A DNA stretch of 64,000 nucleotides, from the NCBI RefSeq assembly GCF_025165815.1, contig NZ_JAFFZE010000015.1, forward strand, positions 412,198 to 476,197. Direction: 5' to 3'. The notes under the pieces are model-generated. The model had not been told where the DNA came from, searched no databases, and saw only the letters and a list, made by a program, of their open reading frames with translations. Position numbers and translations under genes: made by a program. This document shows positions 50,820-59,580 of the stretch, one piece after another. The DNA comes from Actinophytocola gossypii. GTDB lineage: Bacteria; Actinomycetota; Actinomycetes; Mycobacteriales; Pseudonocardiaceae. The stretch's first letter is position 1; each line of letters begins with the position of its first letter.

Positions 50820-51338
50820 TTGACCACCAGTTTCCATCTCGTGGTGATGGGCGTTGCCGGCTCCGGCAAGACGACCGTGGCCCGCCACCTCGCCGACGAG
50901 CTGGACCTGCGCTTCGCCGAGGCCGACGACTTCCACCCGCCGGCGAACATCGCGAAGATGAGCGGCGGTGCTCCGTTGACCGACGACGACCGCTGGCCGT
51001 GGCTGACGGCGCTCGCCGACTGGATGGCCGACCAGCGCGCCGCCGAAAGGTCGACGGTCGTGACCTGTTCGGCCCTCAAGCGCTCCTACCGGGACGTGCT
51101 GCGTCGCCCGGTGCCCGAGACGTACTTCCTGCACCTGCACGGCGACGAGGAGTTGCTGGACGCGCGGATGCGCGCACGCGAGCACTTCATGCCACCCGCG
51201 CTGCTCCGTTCCCAGTTCGACACCCTCGAGCCGCTGGGCCGGGACGAACACGGCAGCACCCTGGACGTGAGCCCGCCACGCGACGAACTGCTCGGCGCAG
51301 CGACGGGCGTTGTTCGCGGCCTGGTTTCGTCTTCGTGA
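50820..51338 (+). CDS. gntK: gluconokinase
   Basis: 172 residues from TTG 50820, with GGAG ten bases before; it is divergent from the regulator with a 33-base gap. The P-loop is VMGVAGSGKTTVARHLADEL, followed by FAEADDFHPPANIAKMSGG and PLTDDDRWPWLTALADWM, both diagnostic of the GntK/IdnK group. CSALKRSYRDVLR and GREHFMPPALLRSQF-like sequence (REHFMPPALLRSQFDTLE) complete the active site. The enzyme makes 6-phosphogluconate from gluconate and ATP. Confidence 0.94.
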   Translation: MTTSFHLVVMGVAGSGKTTVARHLADELDLRFAEADDFHPPANIAKMSGGAPLTDDDRWPWLTALADWMADQRAAERSTVVTCSALKRSYRDVLRRPVPETYFLHLHGDEELLDARMRAREHFMPPALLRSQFDTLEPLGRDEHGSTLDVSPPRDELLGAATGVVRGLVSSS

Positions 51339-51514
51339 CGAACGCCACTCGAGGAGGCTTGTCCGGAGTTGGTCCTGCGGTAAGTTGCCCTGGTGGCACG
51401 AGCGACGTTCGGGCCGGAGGCTGCCGAAACGCGACTGGCTCTTGCCAGGATGGGAGGAGCCAGGAGTACCTTCACGGAGTGTCGTCTACCGCGCGCAAAG
51501 AGCTGAACTAGTTG

Positions 51515-51526
51515 ACCCGTACGGGT
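51515..51526. promoter_or_regulatory. perfect 12-bp palindrome upstream of the SsgB-like gene
   Basis: ACCCGTACGGGT is a perfect inverted repeat, 100 bases before the ATG at 51626 and inside the 287-base gap after the gluconokinase gene. The rest of that gap shows no gene; it holds the presumed promoter of the sporulation gene. Confidence 0.4.
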
Positions 51527-51625
51527 GAACTATGGCGCACAAGTGACGGAAAGACGTGCCCCGCCCGTCACATAGAAGGTACTCAGTCGTTCAAGTGGCT
51601 GGGAAGGGAGAGAAGGGTAGCGACG

Positions 51626-52051
51626 ATGCGCAACGACCACGTCACGCTCCGCTCGACGGCGGTGTTCGACCTTCTGGCGCCGCGGACGCCCGCGGTCCCG
51701 GTGAAGGTCGAGCTGCGCTACGACACGCGCGACCCGTACGCGGTCGTGGCCGCGTTCCGCACCGGCCGTGCGGGCTGGGTGGAGTGGGTGTTCGCCCGCG
51801 ACCTCCTGGCCGACGGCCTGATAGCCGAAGCGGGCAATGGGGATGTGCGAATCCGCCCGGCGGTCGACGACCCGGAGGTCGTCGTGATCGAGCTGAGCAG
51901 CCCCTCCGGCCACGCCGTGTTCGAGGCGTCAGCGCAAGAGCTGGCAGACTTCCTCGACCGGACGTACGACGTAGTGGTGCCCGGCAACGAGCACCTGTGG
52001 GTGGATGTCGACGAGGCTCTCACCCACTTGATCTCCACCGACCTGACCTGA
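51626..52051 (+). CDS. ssgB: SsgA-family sporulation/cell-division regulator (SsgB-like)
   Basis: 141 residues from ATG 51626 behind GAGAGAAGGG. The SALP fold is recognisable: VFDLLAPRTPAVPVKVELRY, DTRDPYAVVAAFRTGRAGWV, EWVFARDLLADGLIAEAGNG, and VWPxx-type middle strand (here DVRIRPAVDDPEVVVIELSS). In Streptomyces SsgB recruits FtsZ to septation sites. Non-Streptomyces sporulating actinomycetes usually carry an SsgB orthologue only, and this one is conserved in length. It lies upstream of the tRNA cluster on the same strand. Confidence 0.88.
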   Translation: MRNDHVTLRSTAVFDLLAPRTPAVPVKVELRYDTRDPYAVVAAFRTGRAGWVEWVFARDLLADGLIAEAGNGDVRIRPAVDDPEVVVIELSSPSGHAVFEASAQELADFLDRTYDVVVPGNEHLWVDVDEALTHLISTDLT

Positions 52052-52157
52052 GCGTTCGCCGAAAGGCAACCCCCGGTTGGAGCGCGGTTCGGCGGGTCGG
52101 ATAGAGTTTCGCTCGCACCTCGGGGAACGGAAAGTGCCTCGGGGGTGTGGGTTGTCT

Positions 52158-52230
52158 GCGGACGTAGCGCAGCTGGTAGCGCATCACCTTGCCAAGGTGA
52201 GGGTCGCGGGTTCGAGTCCCGTCGTCCGCT
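52158..52230 (+). tRNA. tRNA-Gly (GCC)
   Basis: 73 nucleotides. Acceptor stem GCGGACG/CGTCCGC, D-arm GCGC..GGTAGCGC, anticodon arm CACCTTGCCAAGGTG with anticodon GCC, T-arm with GGTTCGAGTCC. CCA is not encoded. A TTGGAG/TAGAGT pair at 52077 and 52102 may be its promoter. Confidence 0.95.
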
Positions 52231-52252
52231 CGAAGAGGGGTCGGTCTCCCCA

Positions 52253-52277
52253 GGACCGAATCCTGGCCCCTCGGTCC
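52253..52277. terminator. small hairpin between tRNA-Gly and tRNA-Cys
   Basis: GGACCGA (52253-52259) pairs with TCGGTCC (52271-52277) around an 11-base loop. It may be a processing or weak termination element in the tRNA transcript. Confidence 0.35.
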
Positions 52278-52311
52278 GAGCCTGGCCCGCCCGGGATACG
52301 CTCGGGCAGCC

Positions 52312-52383
52312 GGCGGAGTGGCCGAGTGGCTTAGGCAAGGGCCTGCAAAGCCCTGTACGCGGGTTCGATTCCCGCCTCCGCCT
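52312..52383 (+). tRNA. tRNA-Cys (GCA)
   Basis: 72 nucleotides. Acceptor GGCGGAG/CTCCGCC, D-arm GCCGAGTGGCTTAGGC, anticodon arm GGGCCTGCAAAGCCC with anticodon GCA, T-arm GCGGGTTCGATTCCCGC. CCA is not encoded. Confidence 0.95.
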
Positions 52384-52384
52384 C

Positions 52385-52456
<72 letters not shown>

Positions 52457-52473
52457 CCCAGAATATACGCAGG

Positions 52474-53678
52474 TCAGACGGCCCGCTGGTGATCATCACC
52501 GGTGGGCTGTTTGGCGTCTGTGGGAGCATTTTGGGAGCAACTGATCTTGACTACCTTTGTTGTTTGGTAGGGGTCACCCGTATTCCTGCTCCCAATTTGC
52601 TCCCACCGCGTCTGGAGTCCGGTGAGCATGGCGTCGACCATCGCCGGCGTGACGTGGGAGTAGACGCCGCGGATCCCGTCGAGCCGGTGGCCGAGCCGCT
52701 GGTGTTGGAGCACCTCGGGTACGCCGTCTTCGATGAGCCAGGTTTTGTGGGTGTGGCGGAGGTCGTGGAAGTGCAGTCCGGGTGCGAGGGGCGTCCAGCC
52801 GCGCGCCTGGTTGCCGTTGACGGCGGGTAGCCAGACTCGTCTGCGGAAGTTGGAGCGTCGGTGCCAGCCCCCGTCCGCCGCGGCGAACACCGCCTGAGCT
52901 TTCCCGCTGTCTTGCCGGTGGGTGTGGAGTCGGTCGACCAGGAATCGCGGGAGGTGGATGGTGCGACGCTGGCGGGTGTCTTCGGCCTTCCCAGGGTGTG
53001 GTGTCCGTTGATCTCGTGCAGCGCCCCGTCGACCCGGCTGATGTGGATCTTCCCGGTGTCGAGGTCGACACGCGACCACTGCAGTCCGACGAGTTCGCCC
53101 CACCGCATCCCGGTGTAGGCGGCGGTGAGCACGAGGAGTGCGTCGCTGGGGTTCATCCGGTGGGTGAGGTCGCGTATCTGTTGTGGGGTGGCGTGGGGGC
53201 GTTCGGTGCGGTCGCCGGTGTTGAGCCGCAGTCGTCGGCAGGAGTTGGCGCCGATCAGTCCTTCGTCGACCGCCTCGGACAGGATCGTGGACAGCAGCGA
53301 CACCACGTCGATCACGGTGGGTTCGGCCAGCGATCGCCGCAGGGTCTTGACCCAGGCTTTGATCGTCATCCGGTTGATCTCCCCGAGGCTCATCGCCCCG
53401 AACCGGGGGAGGATGTGGTTGCGCAGGTGCGAGTCGTACTTGCCCCACGTCCCCGCACCCACGTCATGCGCCTCGGACCACAGCCGGATCCACTCGCTCA
53501 CGCTGGTCTGCGCCAGCCGCGGGTCCACAAAGGTCCCGATCCGTTGCTCGGCCTCCACATCACCCGCACGCGCGGCCGCCTCGCTGCGGGTCGCGAACCC
53601 GGTCTCGGAGGTCAACGTCCCGTCCGGGAGCCGGTACCGGATCCGGTATCCCGATCCGTGTTTCTCCACCCAAGCCAT
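52474..53678 (-). pseudogene. tyrosine recombinase (integrase), frameshifted
   Basis: From ATG 53678 the frame encodes an Arm-DNA-binding start (MAWVEKHGSGYRIRYRLPDG), the SAM-like domain, and the first active-site block TAAYTGMRWGELVGLQW, up to HTLGRPKT. A one-base shift near 52975-52985 is then needed to continue with RQRRTIHLPRFLVDRLHTH, HFHDLRHTHKTWLIEDG (HxxR) and LGHRLDGIRGVYSHVT with the tyrosine nucleophile, ending at 52474. All catalytic residues survive, so the lesion is recent or is a sequencing error. As written, the protein from the first frame lacks the second half of the active site. Confidence 0.85.
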
Positions 53679-53771
53679 CAGTTTCTCCCTGTGTCGCTAG
53701 GTCGCCCGCCGGCCGGCGGGCACAGGACATGGACGCTTCCTTGCCGTTAAAGGGCAATGGGTATGTGGTCA

Positions 53772-54173
53772 TCACCGCCGAACGGATGACCCCAGAACGC
53801 CACCAGCGGCCACCGAACCGCCACCAACCCGAGGCGCCCGCCGCGGGGTCCGGGACGGGCGCGCGCTGTCCGCGACGATCATGTCGAGATCCGCGCGGGA
53901 GAACCTCAGATGCTTGCCCAGCATCGTGCACGGCACCCGACGCTCCGCGGCCCGACGCCGCAGCCACGACTCCCGAACCTGCAACACCGCCGCCGCCTGC
54001 GCCGGAGTGAACACCGCCACGCCCAAATCCGCGCCACAACCCTCAGCACGGTCCTCGGAGTGGTCCGTGTCGTGGTCCGTGTCGTGGTCCATGGCACGGT
54101 CGCGGTCGGTTTCGGCGATCCCGAACGCCGCACTGGCTGACGGCAGGTTCCGGTCGACAGGAAGTGAAGACAT
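53772..54173 (-). CDS. excisionase-like helix-turn-helix protein
   Basis: 133 residues from ATG 54173. The functional part is a MerR/Xis-type winged HTH at residues ~52-100: VFTPAQAAAVLQVRESWLRR, CTMLGKHLRFSRADLDMIV. Before it lies an acidic His/Asp repeat, DHDTDHDTDH, made by a 12-base DNA repeat (about 54058-54090). After it is a Gly/Arg tail. It sits upstream of the integrase on the same strand, as expected for int-xis modules. The spacing of 93 bases leaves room for the excision control region. Confidence 0.8.
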   Translation of the reverse strand: MSSLPVDRNLPSASAAFGIAETDRDRAMDHDTDHDTDHSEDRAEGCGADLGVAVFTPAQAAAVLQVRESWLRRRAAERRVPCTMLGKHLRFSRADLDMIVADSARPSRTPRRAPRVGGGSVAAGGVLGSSVRR

Positions 54174-54281
54174 CAGGGTTGCTCCCGGGCGAGTAGAGGT
54201 CAGGACACCTCTGAACTCCGAAAAACCCGCCCTCAGGGGACAACACCCACCAGACCATTCGACGAACGGTCACCCGCTCAC

Positions 54282-54452
54282 CTACCCGAGCGCCAGCTTC
54301 AACCACGTCCGCAACGCCTCCGGATGCACACCGAGCTGGTCGGCGATCCGCTTGATCGCCCCACCAGCCGACGCAGGGTCACGCCTGGCCTCGACCGCCA
54401 AACGCGTCGCCCGCTCACGCAACTCGTCCGGGTACTTCCGTCGTGCCGCCAT
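54282..54452 (-). pseudogene. truncated IS3-family transposase OrfA
   Basis: 56 codons from ATG 54452: MAARRKYPDELRERATRLAV, then GGAIKRIADQLGVHPEALRT and WLKLALG before a stop at 54282. This is the HTH start of OrfA of IS3-type elements. The leucine zipper, the frameshift signal and the DDE catalytic OrfB are missing, and no terminal inverted repeats were found beside it. Confidence 0.75.
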
Positions 54453-54602
54453 GACAGTGACTCCTCCGGGTGTTCGATGTCTCCATCAAACCCGGGGCGG
54501 GGCATAGTTCAGTGACACGGTCGGGTGAACCTTGGTGGTGCGTGTTTACCTAGTCGCTTTCGGCCAACCCTTGCTCGGTCCAATCGAATGTTGGAGGTAC
54601 CC

Positions 54603-54980
54603 ATGTCTACCTGGCCGTATAAAGTTGTGAGCGCGCTGATTGTTGCCATGGCCGCAGTGTCGATGCTTGCCGCAACAGGCTCGGCCAGCGCTAGCTCCGA
54701 TCACGGAGTTGTCCTCATTGCCGAGCAAGCACAGCAGGACACACCAGCCCAGATATTGCGCACTGTGTGTAGTGCGTTGATGGAGGTCCACGACATTAGT
54801 GGCCTTGAGTGCCGACCCAACGCATATTTTGCGGATGACCTGGGACTGGACGATCTTGACCAGGTCCGATTGATTCAGCATCTGGAATCATATTACGAAA
54901 TGAAAATTCAGTACGAAATCGGCGAATTGTTGACAGTCGGTGAATTGGTTAACTACATCTATGAGCACCAGCCGCAGTAA
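54603..54980 (+). CDS. exported acyl-carrier-protein-like protein without the phosphopantetheine serine
   Basis: 125 residues from ATG 54603 behind TTGGAGG. A signal peptide comes first (YKVVSALIVAMAAVSMLAAT, cut near GSASA). Residues ~47-122 then follow the ACP helix pattern: an amphipathic helix 1, PNAYFADDLGLDDLDQVRLI, QHLESYYEMKIQYEI, ELLTVGELVNYIYEH. The DSL triad that carries phosphopantetheine in true ACPs is Asp83-Asp84-Leu85, so the attachment serine is aspartate. Both the missing serine and the export signal argue against a classical carrier role. The gene is much richer in A+T than its neighbours, pointing to horizontal acquisition. Confidence 0.75.
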   Translation: MSTWPYKVVSALIVAMAAVSMLAATGSASASSDHGVVLIAEQAQQDTPAQILRTVCSALMEVHDISGLECRPNAYFADDLGLDDLDQVRLIQHLESYYEMKIQYEIGELLTVGELVNYIYEHQPQ

Positions 54981-55162
54981 TATTTGATGTAATCGCACAT
55001 TGCCAAGTTTTGATTAACATTGTTGGCCGCTGCAAGCGCGGTGCACGAGCGGTTGTCGACGCCGGCCCCAAGCTCGGCCACATGCAGCGGCTCATCGCCC
55101 ACCCGATTCGGTCACTGACCACCCGTACACAATGCTGGACCAGACCGAATACCGCGAGCAGG

Positions 55163-55190
55163 GTCGTCCCCACGCGAGCGGGGCTGATCC
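55163..55190 (+). repeat. solitary type I-E CRISPR-like repeat
   Basis: A 28-base unit starting GTCGTCCCC and ending GGGGCTGATCC, with a central CCCCAC-GCGA-GCGGGG stem-loop (one mismatch). Size, stem and the TGATCC end resemble actinobacterial type I-E repeats as I recall them. Only one copy is seen and no cas gene is near. Confidence 0.45.
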
Positions 55191-55199
55191 TCGTGGCAT

Positions 55200-55407
55200 G
55201 AACTCATCGCACTGTTTCACCAACTCGCCGTGATCGATCGCGACCGGATTCCCCTTCTTGTCGGCGAACGAAGCGCGCCGTCGTCGTCGGCTGGGTGACA
55301 GCAGCGAGGTACTCTTTCACCGTCCCGTTGATACTCGCCTGGGTCGTGGCCACGACGAAGTCATAGCCATAGTGAGCGTCGGAAAGACGGGATTGCTTCG
55401 AACTCAT
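55200..55407 (-). pseudogene. frameshifted 5' fragment of an uncharacterised conserved protein
   Basis: ATG 55407 starts MSSKQSRLSDAHYGYDFVVA, TTQASINGTVKEYLAAV. After TTTARF the frame must shift to continue with FADKKGNPVAIDHGELVKQC, and the match then ends near 55200. The N-terminal pattern HYGYD.VV.TTQASIN.T.KEYL is one I recall from unnamed proteins of actinomycetes and fungi of about 500 residues. Only the first ~65 residues are left. Confidence 0.5.
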
Positions 55408-56384
55408 GAGATGTCCTTCTTCGCATACCGAGAATGGAGTCCGCGTCGGTAAGGGGTATGCGAGGCGCCCGACTCGACCCTAGAACAGCGCGCCCACGTG
55501 CGACCATCGCTCGTTGGCTGCCAGCTTGTGTGACCGTGCGTGAACCCGCTGTGCCGGAACCGGGCCGACATCCTCGTCATGCGGCTGGTGTCAGCAGCAC
55601 GGCGTCGCGCTGGGCGTGTTTGTCCGAGGCGCTGTCGCGCTTCGCTGACCCTGGCCTCGACCGACGCCACCACATGTGGGCCAATGTCTTGGCCTCGTTC
55701 GGCCAGTTCCACCGCGACATCCCGTACGGAGCCCTCCATGACGGCCTGCCGCCTGGGCCGCCGGTTCCCATTCCGGGCGCCGGCCGTAGACCGCGCAGAG
55801 TCAACGAGGTGCGCCCCAGCGCTCGGTACCGGCGCGAGCATCGACGCCCTGGCCTGCGAACAGCGCCTCGAGCTGCGTGGCGATCTGTACTGCGGTCGCC
55901 GATCCGCTGGCGGGCGCCCGCAGTGCGAGCCGGTGGCCGCCGTCGCGGTGGTCGCGCTGGAACTGCTACGCGTGGAGATCCTGGGCAAGATCGCTACACA
56001 CCTGCACGAGCTCGCTGAAGCACTCGGCCGAGTGTCATTCGGGCTGGAGGTTCACCGTGGGCAAGTGATCGTCGGGTCGTGGGAGTGATCCTCGACCTCG
56101 GAGTGGGGATCGGTCGCACGCCTTCTGGTGGAGACCGTCGACCCGTGGCAGGGTTTTGACGTACACGCGGACACAGATTGCCGGTTGACGCCGGGACGGC
56201 GCAGTTTGCGCGAGACAGACCGGGCTCTGCCGTGAAACTGGTTCGTGCAATCGTCGTCTGGGGAGGACGTCAATGGCACAACGGGTGAGGAGCATGCTCG
56301 TGCCCGGTCAATGTTCTCCGATCGCATCGTAGATGTGGAATTCCTGATTTTCTTCGGAATACCGGAGCGCGGAAAGGATACAGC
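55408..56384. other. 977-base stretch without a recognisable gene
   Basis: Open frames on both strands cross this stretch, including 55540-56088 (+) and 55404-55988 (-). None has a family pattern, and their compositions (Arg/Ser/Thr-rich) are typical of shadow frames. The last ~80 bases before 56385 are A+T-richer and probably hold the promoter of the peroxidase operon, with GGAAAGGATACAGC as ribosome site. Confidence 0.5.
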
Positions 56385-57926
56385 ATGACCGATCTGAGCG
56401 CGGAACTCCTGCTGGCCGAGGCCGAGGTGCCGCAGCCGCGGACGGTTAGTGACGTCGAGAAGCGCCCTCTGCGGTACTCGCGGGAGGTGCAGGGCAACGT
56501 CCTGGCGGCGTTCAACAAGGACCACGAAACGTACCGCCTGGTGTGGTTCGCTGACGCGGAACGCGGTCGCCGCTGGTTGCTGGCGATGTTGGGGCACATC
56601 TCCGTGACCGCCGACGTCGAGCAGTTCAACGAGCAGTTCTCGTTGCGCCGCCGCGTCGAGAAGGCCGACCCGAAGGACATGAAGGCGGTCTGGGTCTCGC
56701 TGTCGCTCACCTACCGGGGACTCGAGTTGCTCGCCGGCAAGACGAAGTGGGAGGAGGCCATCAAGAAGCCCGGGGTCGAGGATCTGGGTTTCGGTGCCGA
56801 GCACATGAACGCCTTCCACCGTGCCGATGCCCTGCACGATGTCGGTGAGTCGGGTCCCCGGTACTGGCAGTTCGGCTCCGACGAGCAACACACTCCGCAC
56901 GCGCTTGTCGTCGTGTCCGCCGACGACGTGGAGCACCTGGTGGAACGCGAGGGTCTGCTGGACCTCGTGGACGCGTCGACCGGAGCGAGAACGGAAGGCA
57001 TCCTGGGTGGCACGTTGCCGGGCGAGCGCCGCGGTCACGAGCATTTCGGGTTCAAGGACGGCGTGTCACAGCCGGGCGTGCGGCAGTTCCACCGCGAGGA
57101 CTTGAAGCGGCACGGAGAGCGAGAAGGACACCCCGGGACCGAGTTGATCGAGCCGGGTGAGTTCGTGTTGGGCTGGCCGAAGGAACCGGGTGGCAAGACG
57201 GCTCCCGCGGTGCCCGAGTGGGCTCGTAACGGGTCCTTCCACGTCCTGCGCAAACTCCGCCAGGACGTGCAACGGTTCAAGGCCGCCGCCGCGGCACTGG
57301 CCAAGGCGGTCGGCGTCGACCAGGAGGATGCCGCCGCACTGATGGTGGGACGGCATCCGGACGGCCGGCCGTTGGCGCGTCCGATCAACGAGTTCAAGGG
57401 CTGGGGGTCGGACCAGAACGACTTCGACTACCACGCCGACGGCACGGGCGACCGAACGCCCTGCTACTCGCACGTCCGCAAGACCAACCCTCGAGCCTGG
57501 CACAACGACACCGCAGAGGAGGCGAAGCTCGTGCCGGACGGCGCGGCTTTCAAACAGCTCAAGCGCCACCGCATCATCCGTCGCGGTATCCCCTACGGGC
57601 TTCCCTACCAGACCGGTGAGATGCCGGACGTTGTCGACAGAGGACTGTTGTTCGTCGCCTACTGCGCATCCTTGACAGAGCAGTTCGAATTCCAACAAAA
57701 GGCGTGGGCGAACAACGAGATGTTCAACCCTGGTCAGAGGAGCGCACCGACCGGCACGGATCCGCTGATCGGTGCGATGAACGACGGTAAGCGAGGACAG
57801 GTCACCGTGAAGGGCACTACCTGCCCGCTCACCTTCGACCGTCCCGTGCTCACCTGCGGCGCGGTGTACGCGTTCGCCCCGTCGATGAGCACGTTGCGCA
57901 AGCTGGCCGCGGGACAGCCACTGTGA
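56385..57926 (+). CDS. Dyp-type heme peroxidase (copy 1)
   Basis: 513 residues from ATG 56385. DyP peroxidases oxidise dyes, phenols and lignin-like compounds with H2O2. The distal GxxDG motif is HFGFKDGVSQPG (Asp225), the proximal heme ligand is His363 in YSHVRKTNPR, and the distal arginine is in HRIIRRGIPYG (about residue 400). Length fits the large D/V-type class of DyPs rather than the ~300-residue DypB. No signal peptide or Tat motif is present. It is followed after 61 bases by a second DyP gene. Confidence 0.9.
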   Translation: MTDLSAELLLAEAEVPQPRTVSDVEKRPLRYSREVQGNVLAAFNKDHETYRLVWFADAERGRRWLLAMLGHISVTADVEQFNEQFSLRRRVEKADPKDMKAVWVSLSLTYRGLELLAGKTKWEEAIKKPGVEDLGFGAEHMNAFHRADALHDVGESGPRYWQFGSDEQHTPHALVVVSADDVEHLVEREGLLDLVDASTGARTEGILGGTLPGERRGHEHFGFKDGVSQPGVRQFHREDLKRHGEREGHPGTELIEPGEFVLGWPKEPGGKTAPAVPEWARNGSFHVLRKLRQDVQRFKAAAAALAKAVGVDQEDAAALMVGRHPDGRPLARPINEFKGWGSDQNDFDYHADGTGDRTPCYSHVRKTNPRAWHNDTAEEAKLVPDGAAFKQLKRHRIIRRGIPYGLPYQTGEMPDVVDRGLLFVAYCASLTEQFEFQQKAWANNEMFNPGQRSAPTGTDPLIGAMNDGKRGQVTVKGTTCPLTFDRPVLTCGAVYAFAPSMSTLRKLAAGQPL

Positions 57927-57987
57927 CCGGAGTCCGCGAGAGCAGGGCTACGGCTGCTTGCTCTCCCATCTCAGCGAAGGAACCTTC

Positions 57988-59580
57988 ATGACCACGGCGA
58001 CAACGATCAACTACAGGGAACTGCTGACCCGTGAGAACGAGGCGGGAATCGAGCCGGGCACCAACAGCAGTGTCGACAGGTTGCTGCGCGAGGTCCAGGG
58101 GAACGTTCTCAAGAGCCACGGCCGGGATCACACCACGCACCTGTTCGTCCAGTTCAACGACGACGTGGCAGCGGGCAGGCAGTTCCTGGCACGGCTGGCC
58201 GACTGGGTGACCTGCGCCCACAAGCAGTGGGAGGACTCCCGCGCGAGGGCGGAGGGCATGGCCGCGGCCGAACGGAAGAAAACCTTGTGGGAGGTCACCG
58301 AGGCGAAGGCCGCCGTGCGCGGCAGAAGTCCCGTTTTTGTGAACCTGCTGCTGTCGAAGTGCGGATACGACAAGCTCAAGCTGAGGAAGCCGGACGACGA
58401 GTACTTCATGGCAGGCGCCAAGAAGAAGGCGGGAGACCTGAACGACCCGCCTTGCAAGAGTTGGGAGGACGGGTTCCAAAAGGAGGTCCACGCCGTCGTG
58501 ATGGTGGCGGAGGACGATCCCCGGAAGGTCGACGAGCAGGTGAGGAAGGTGCTCGACCTCCTGGCGAAGACCGGTGCCGGCACCCGGCTGTTCGAGGAGA
58601 AGGGACAGGCCCTCCGCATCGACGACGAGGGCCAGCGGTCGTTGGACGAACCACCACGAGAGCACTTCGGGTTCCTCGACGGCATCACCGACCCGCTGTT
58701 CTTCAAGAAGGACATCGAGAAGGCACGTCCCGCATCGGGCTTTGCCCATAACGATCCGAGCGCCCCACTGGGTCTGGTGCTGGTCGAGGAACCGAAGGAT
58801 CCGGCGAATCCCGAGGCTCAGTCCTGCGGGTCCTACGTCGTCTACCGCAAGCTCCGCCAGCACGTCGACCGCTTCACAAAGGCCAGGAACGAACTGGCCA
58901 AGCAGCTCAAGAAGCAGGACGGGACCCACGAGGGCAAGTACTACACAGAACTGGCCAACGCATACATCATGGGCCGCTTCCGGGACGGTACGCCCGTCGT
59001 CACGCAGAGCACGCCCGGAGGCGGTCGTGTCGACGACTTCGACTACACCGCCGACACGAAAGGCGTGAGGTGCCCATTCCAGGCACACGTGCGCAAGACC
59101 AACCCACGCGGGGACACCCGGGACCGGCGTGCGGAGCGGACACACCGCATCGCTCGCCGAGGCATGACCTACGAGTCCGGCACGGATGTCGGCCTGCTGT
59201 TCCTGTGCGCGCAGTCCTCCATCGTGAACCAGTTCGCGTTCATGCAGAAGAGCTGGGCCAACTGGCTCGGTTTCCCCAAAGCCAACACCGGCTTGGATCC
59301 GGTCATCGGTCAGGGAAAGGGCGAACCGAAAAAGCCGAACGACAAGGACAAGGTAAACCACGCAGGCAAGGTGGATAAAAGGGTACAGCAATGGCCCAAC
59401 AAGTACGGCGGCGAGGGCAAGTTCAAGCTTCAGGTCGGGGGTAACTGGCGGGAGGACCCAAAGGAGTGCAACTGGGTCGAACTTCGAGGTGCTGAGTACT
59501 TCTTCGCCCCGAGCCTTCCGTTCCTGCGTTCCTGCCCACAACAGCCAATGATCGTATCCCCAGGGAGGGGACATGCCTGA
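57988..59580 (+). CDS. Dyp-type heme peroxidase (copy 2)
   Basis: 530 residues from ATG 57988. The distal motif is HFGFLDGITDPLF (Asp231), the proximal ligand is His367 in QAHVRKTNPRGD, and THRIARRGMTYESG carries the distal arginine. It shares the framework of copy 1 (REVQGNVL near residue 35, QKSWAN near the end) but has a Lys-rich insertion at ~80-150 and a Lys-rich stretch at ~450-480. It has no signal peptide. Its stop overlaps the start of the copper-radical oxidase by 8 bases, so the two are translationally coupled. Confidence 0.9.
   Translation: MTTATTINYRELLTRENEAGIEPGTNSSVDRLLREVQGNVLKSHGRDHTTHLFVQFNDDVAAGRQFLARLADWVTCAHKQWEDSRARAEGMAAAERKKTLWEVTEAKAAVRGRSPVFVNLLLSKCGYDKLKLRKPDDEYFMAGAKKKAGDLNDPPCKSWEDGFQKEVHAVVMVAEDDPRKVDEQVRKVLDLLAKTGAGTRLFEEKGQALRIDDEGQRSLDEPPREHFGFLDGITDPLFFKKDIEKARPASGFAHNDPSAPLGLVLVEEPKDPANPEAQSCGSYVVYRKLRQHVDRFTKARNELAKQLKKQDGTHEGKYYTELANAYIMGRFRDGTPVVTQSTPGGGRVDDFDYTADTKGVRCPFQAHVRKTNPRGDTRDRRAERTHRIARRGMTYESGTDVGLLFLCAQSSIVNQFAFMQKSWANWLGFPKANTGLDPVIGQGKGEPKKPNDKDKVNHAGKVDKRVQQWPNKYGGEGKFKLQVGGNWREDPKECNWVELRGAEYFFAPSLPFLRSCPQQPMIVSPGRGHA

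Noticed and set aside
54058..54090. Short tandem repeat of 12 bases (GTGGTCCGTGTC type)
   Set aside because: It codes for DHDTDHDTDH inside the excisionase-like protein and has no spacers; not a CRISPR array or integration iteron set.
55163..55190. CRISPR array
   Set aside because: Only one repeat-like unit is found within several kilobases and there are no regularly spaced copies or cas genes, so it is reported as a solitary repeat only.
55404..56088. Open frames of about 180-195 codons on both strands
   Set aside because: They overlap each other, show no conserved motif or ribosome site, and have amino-acid composition typical of non-coding frames.
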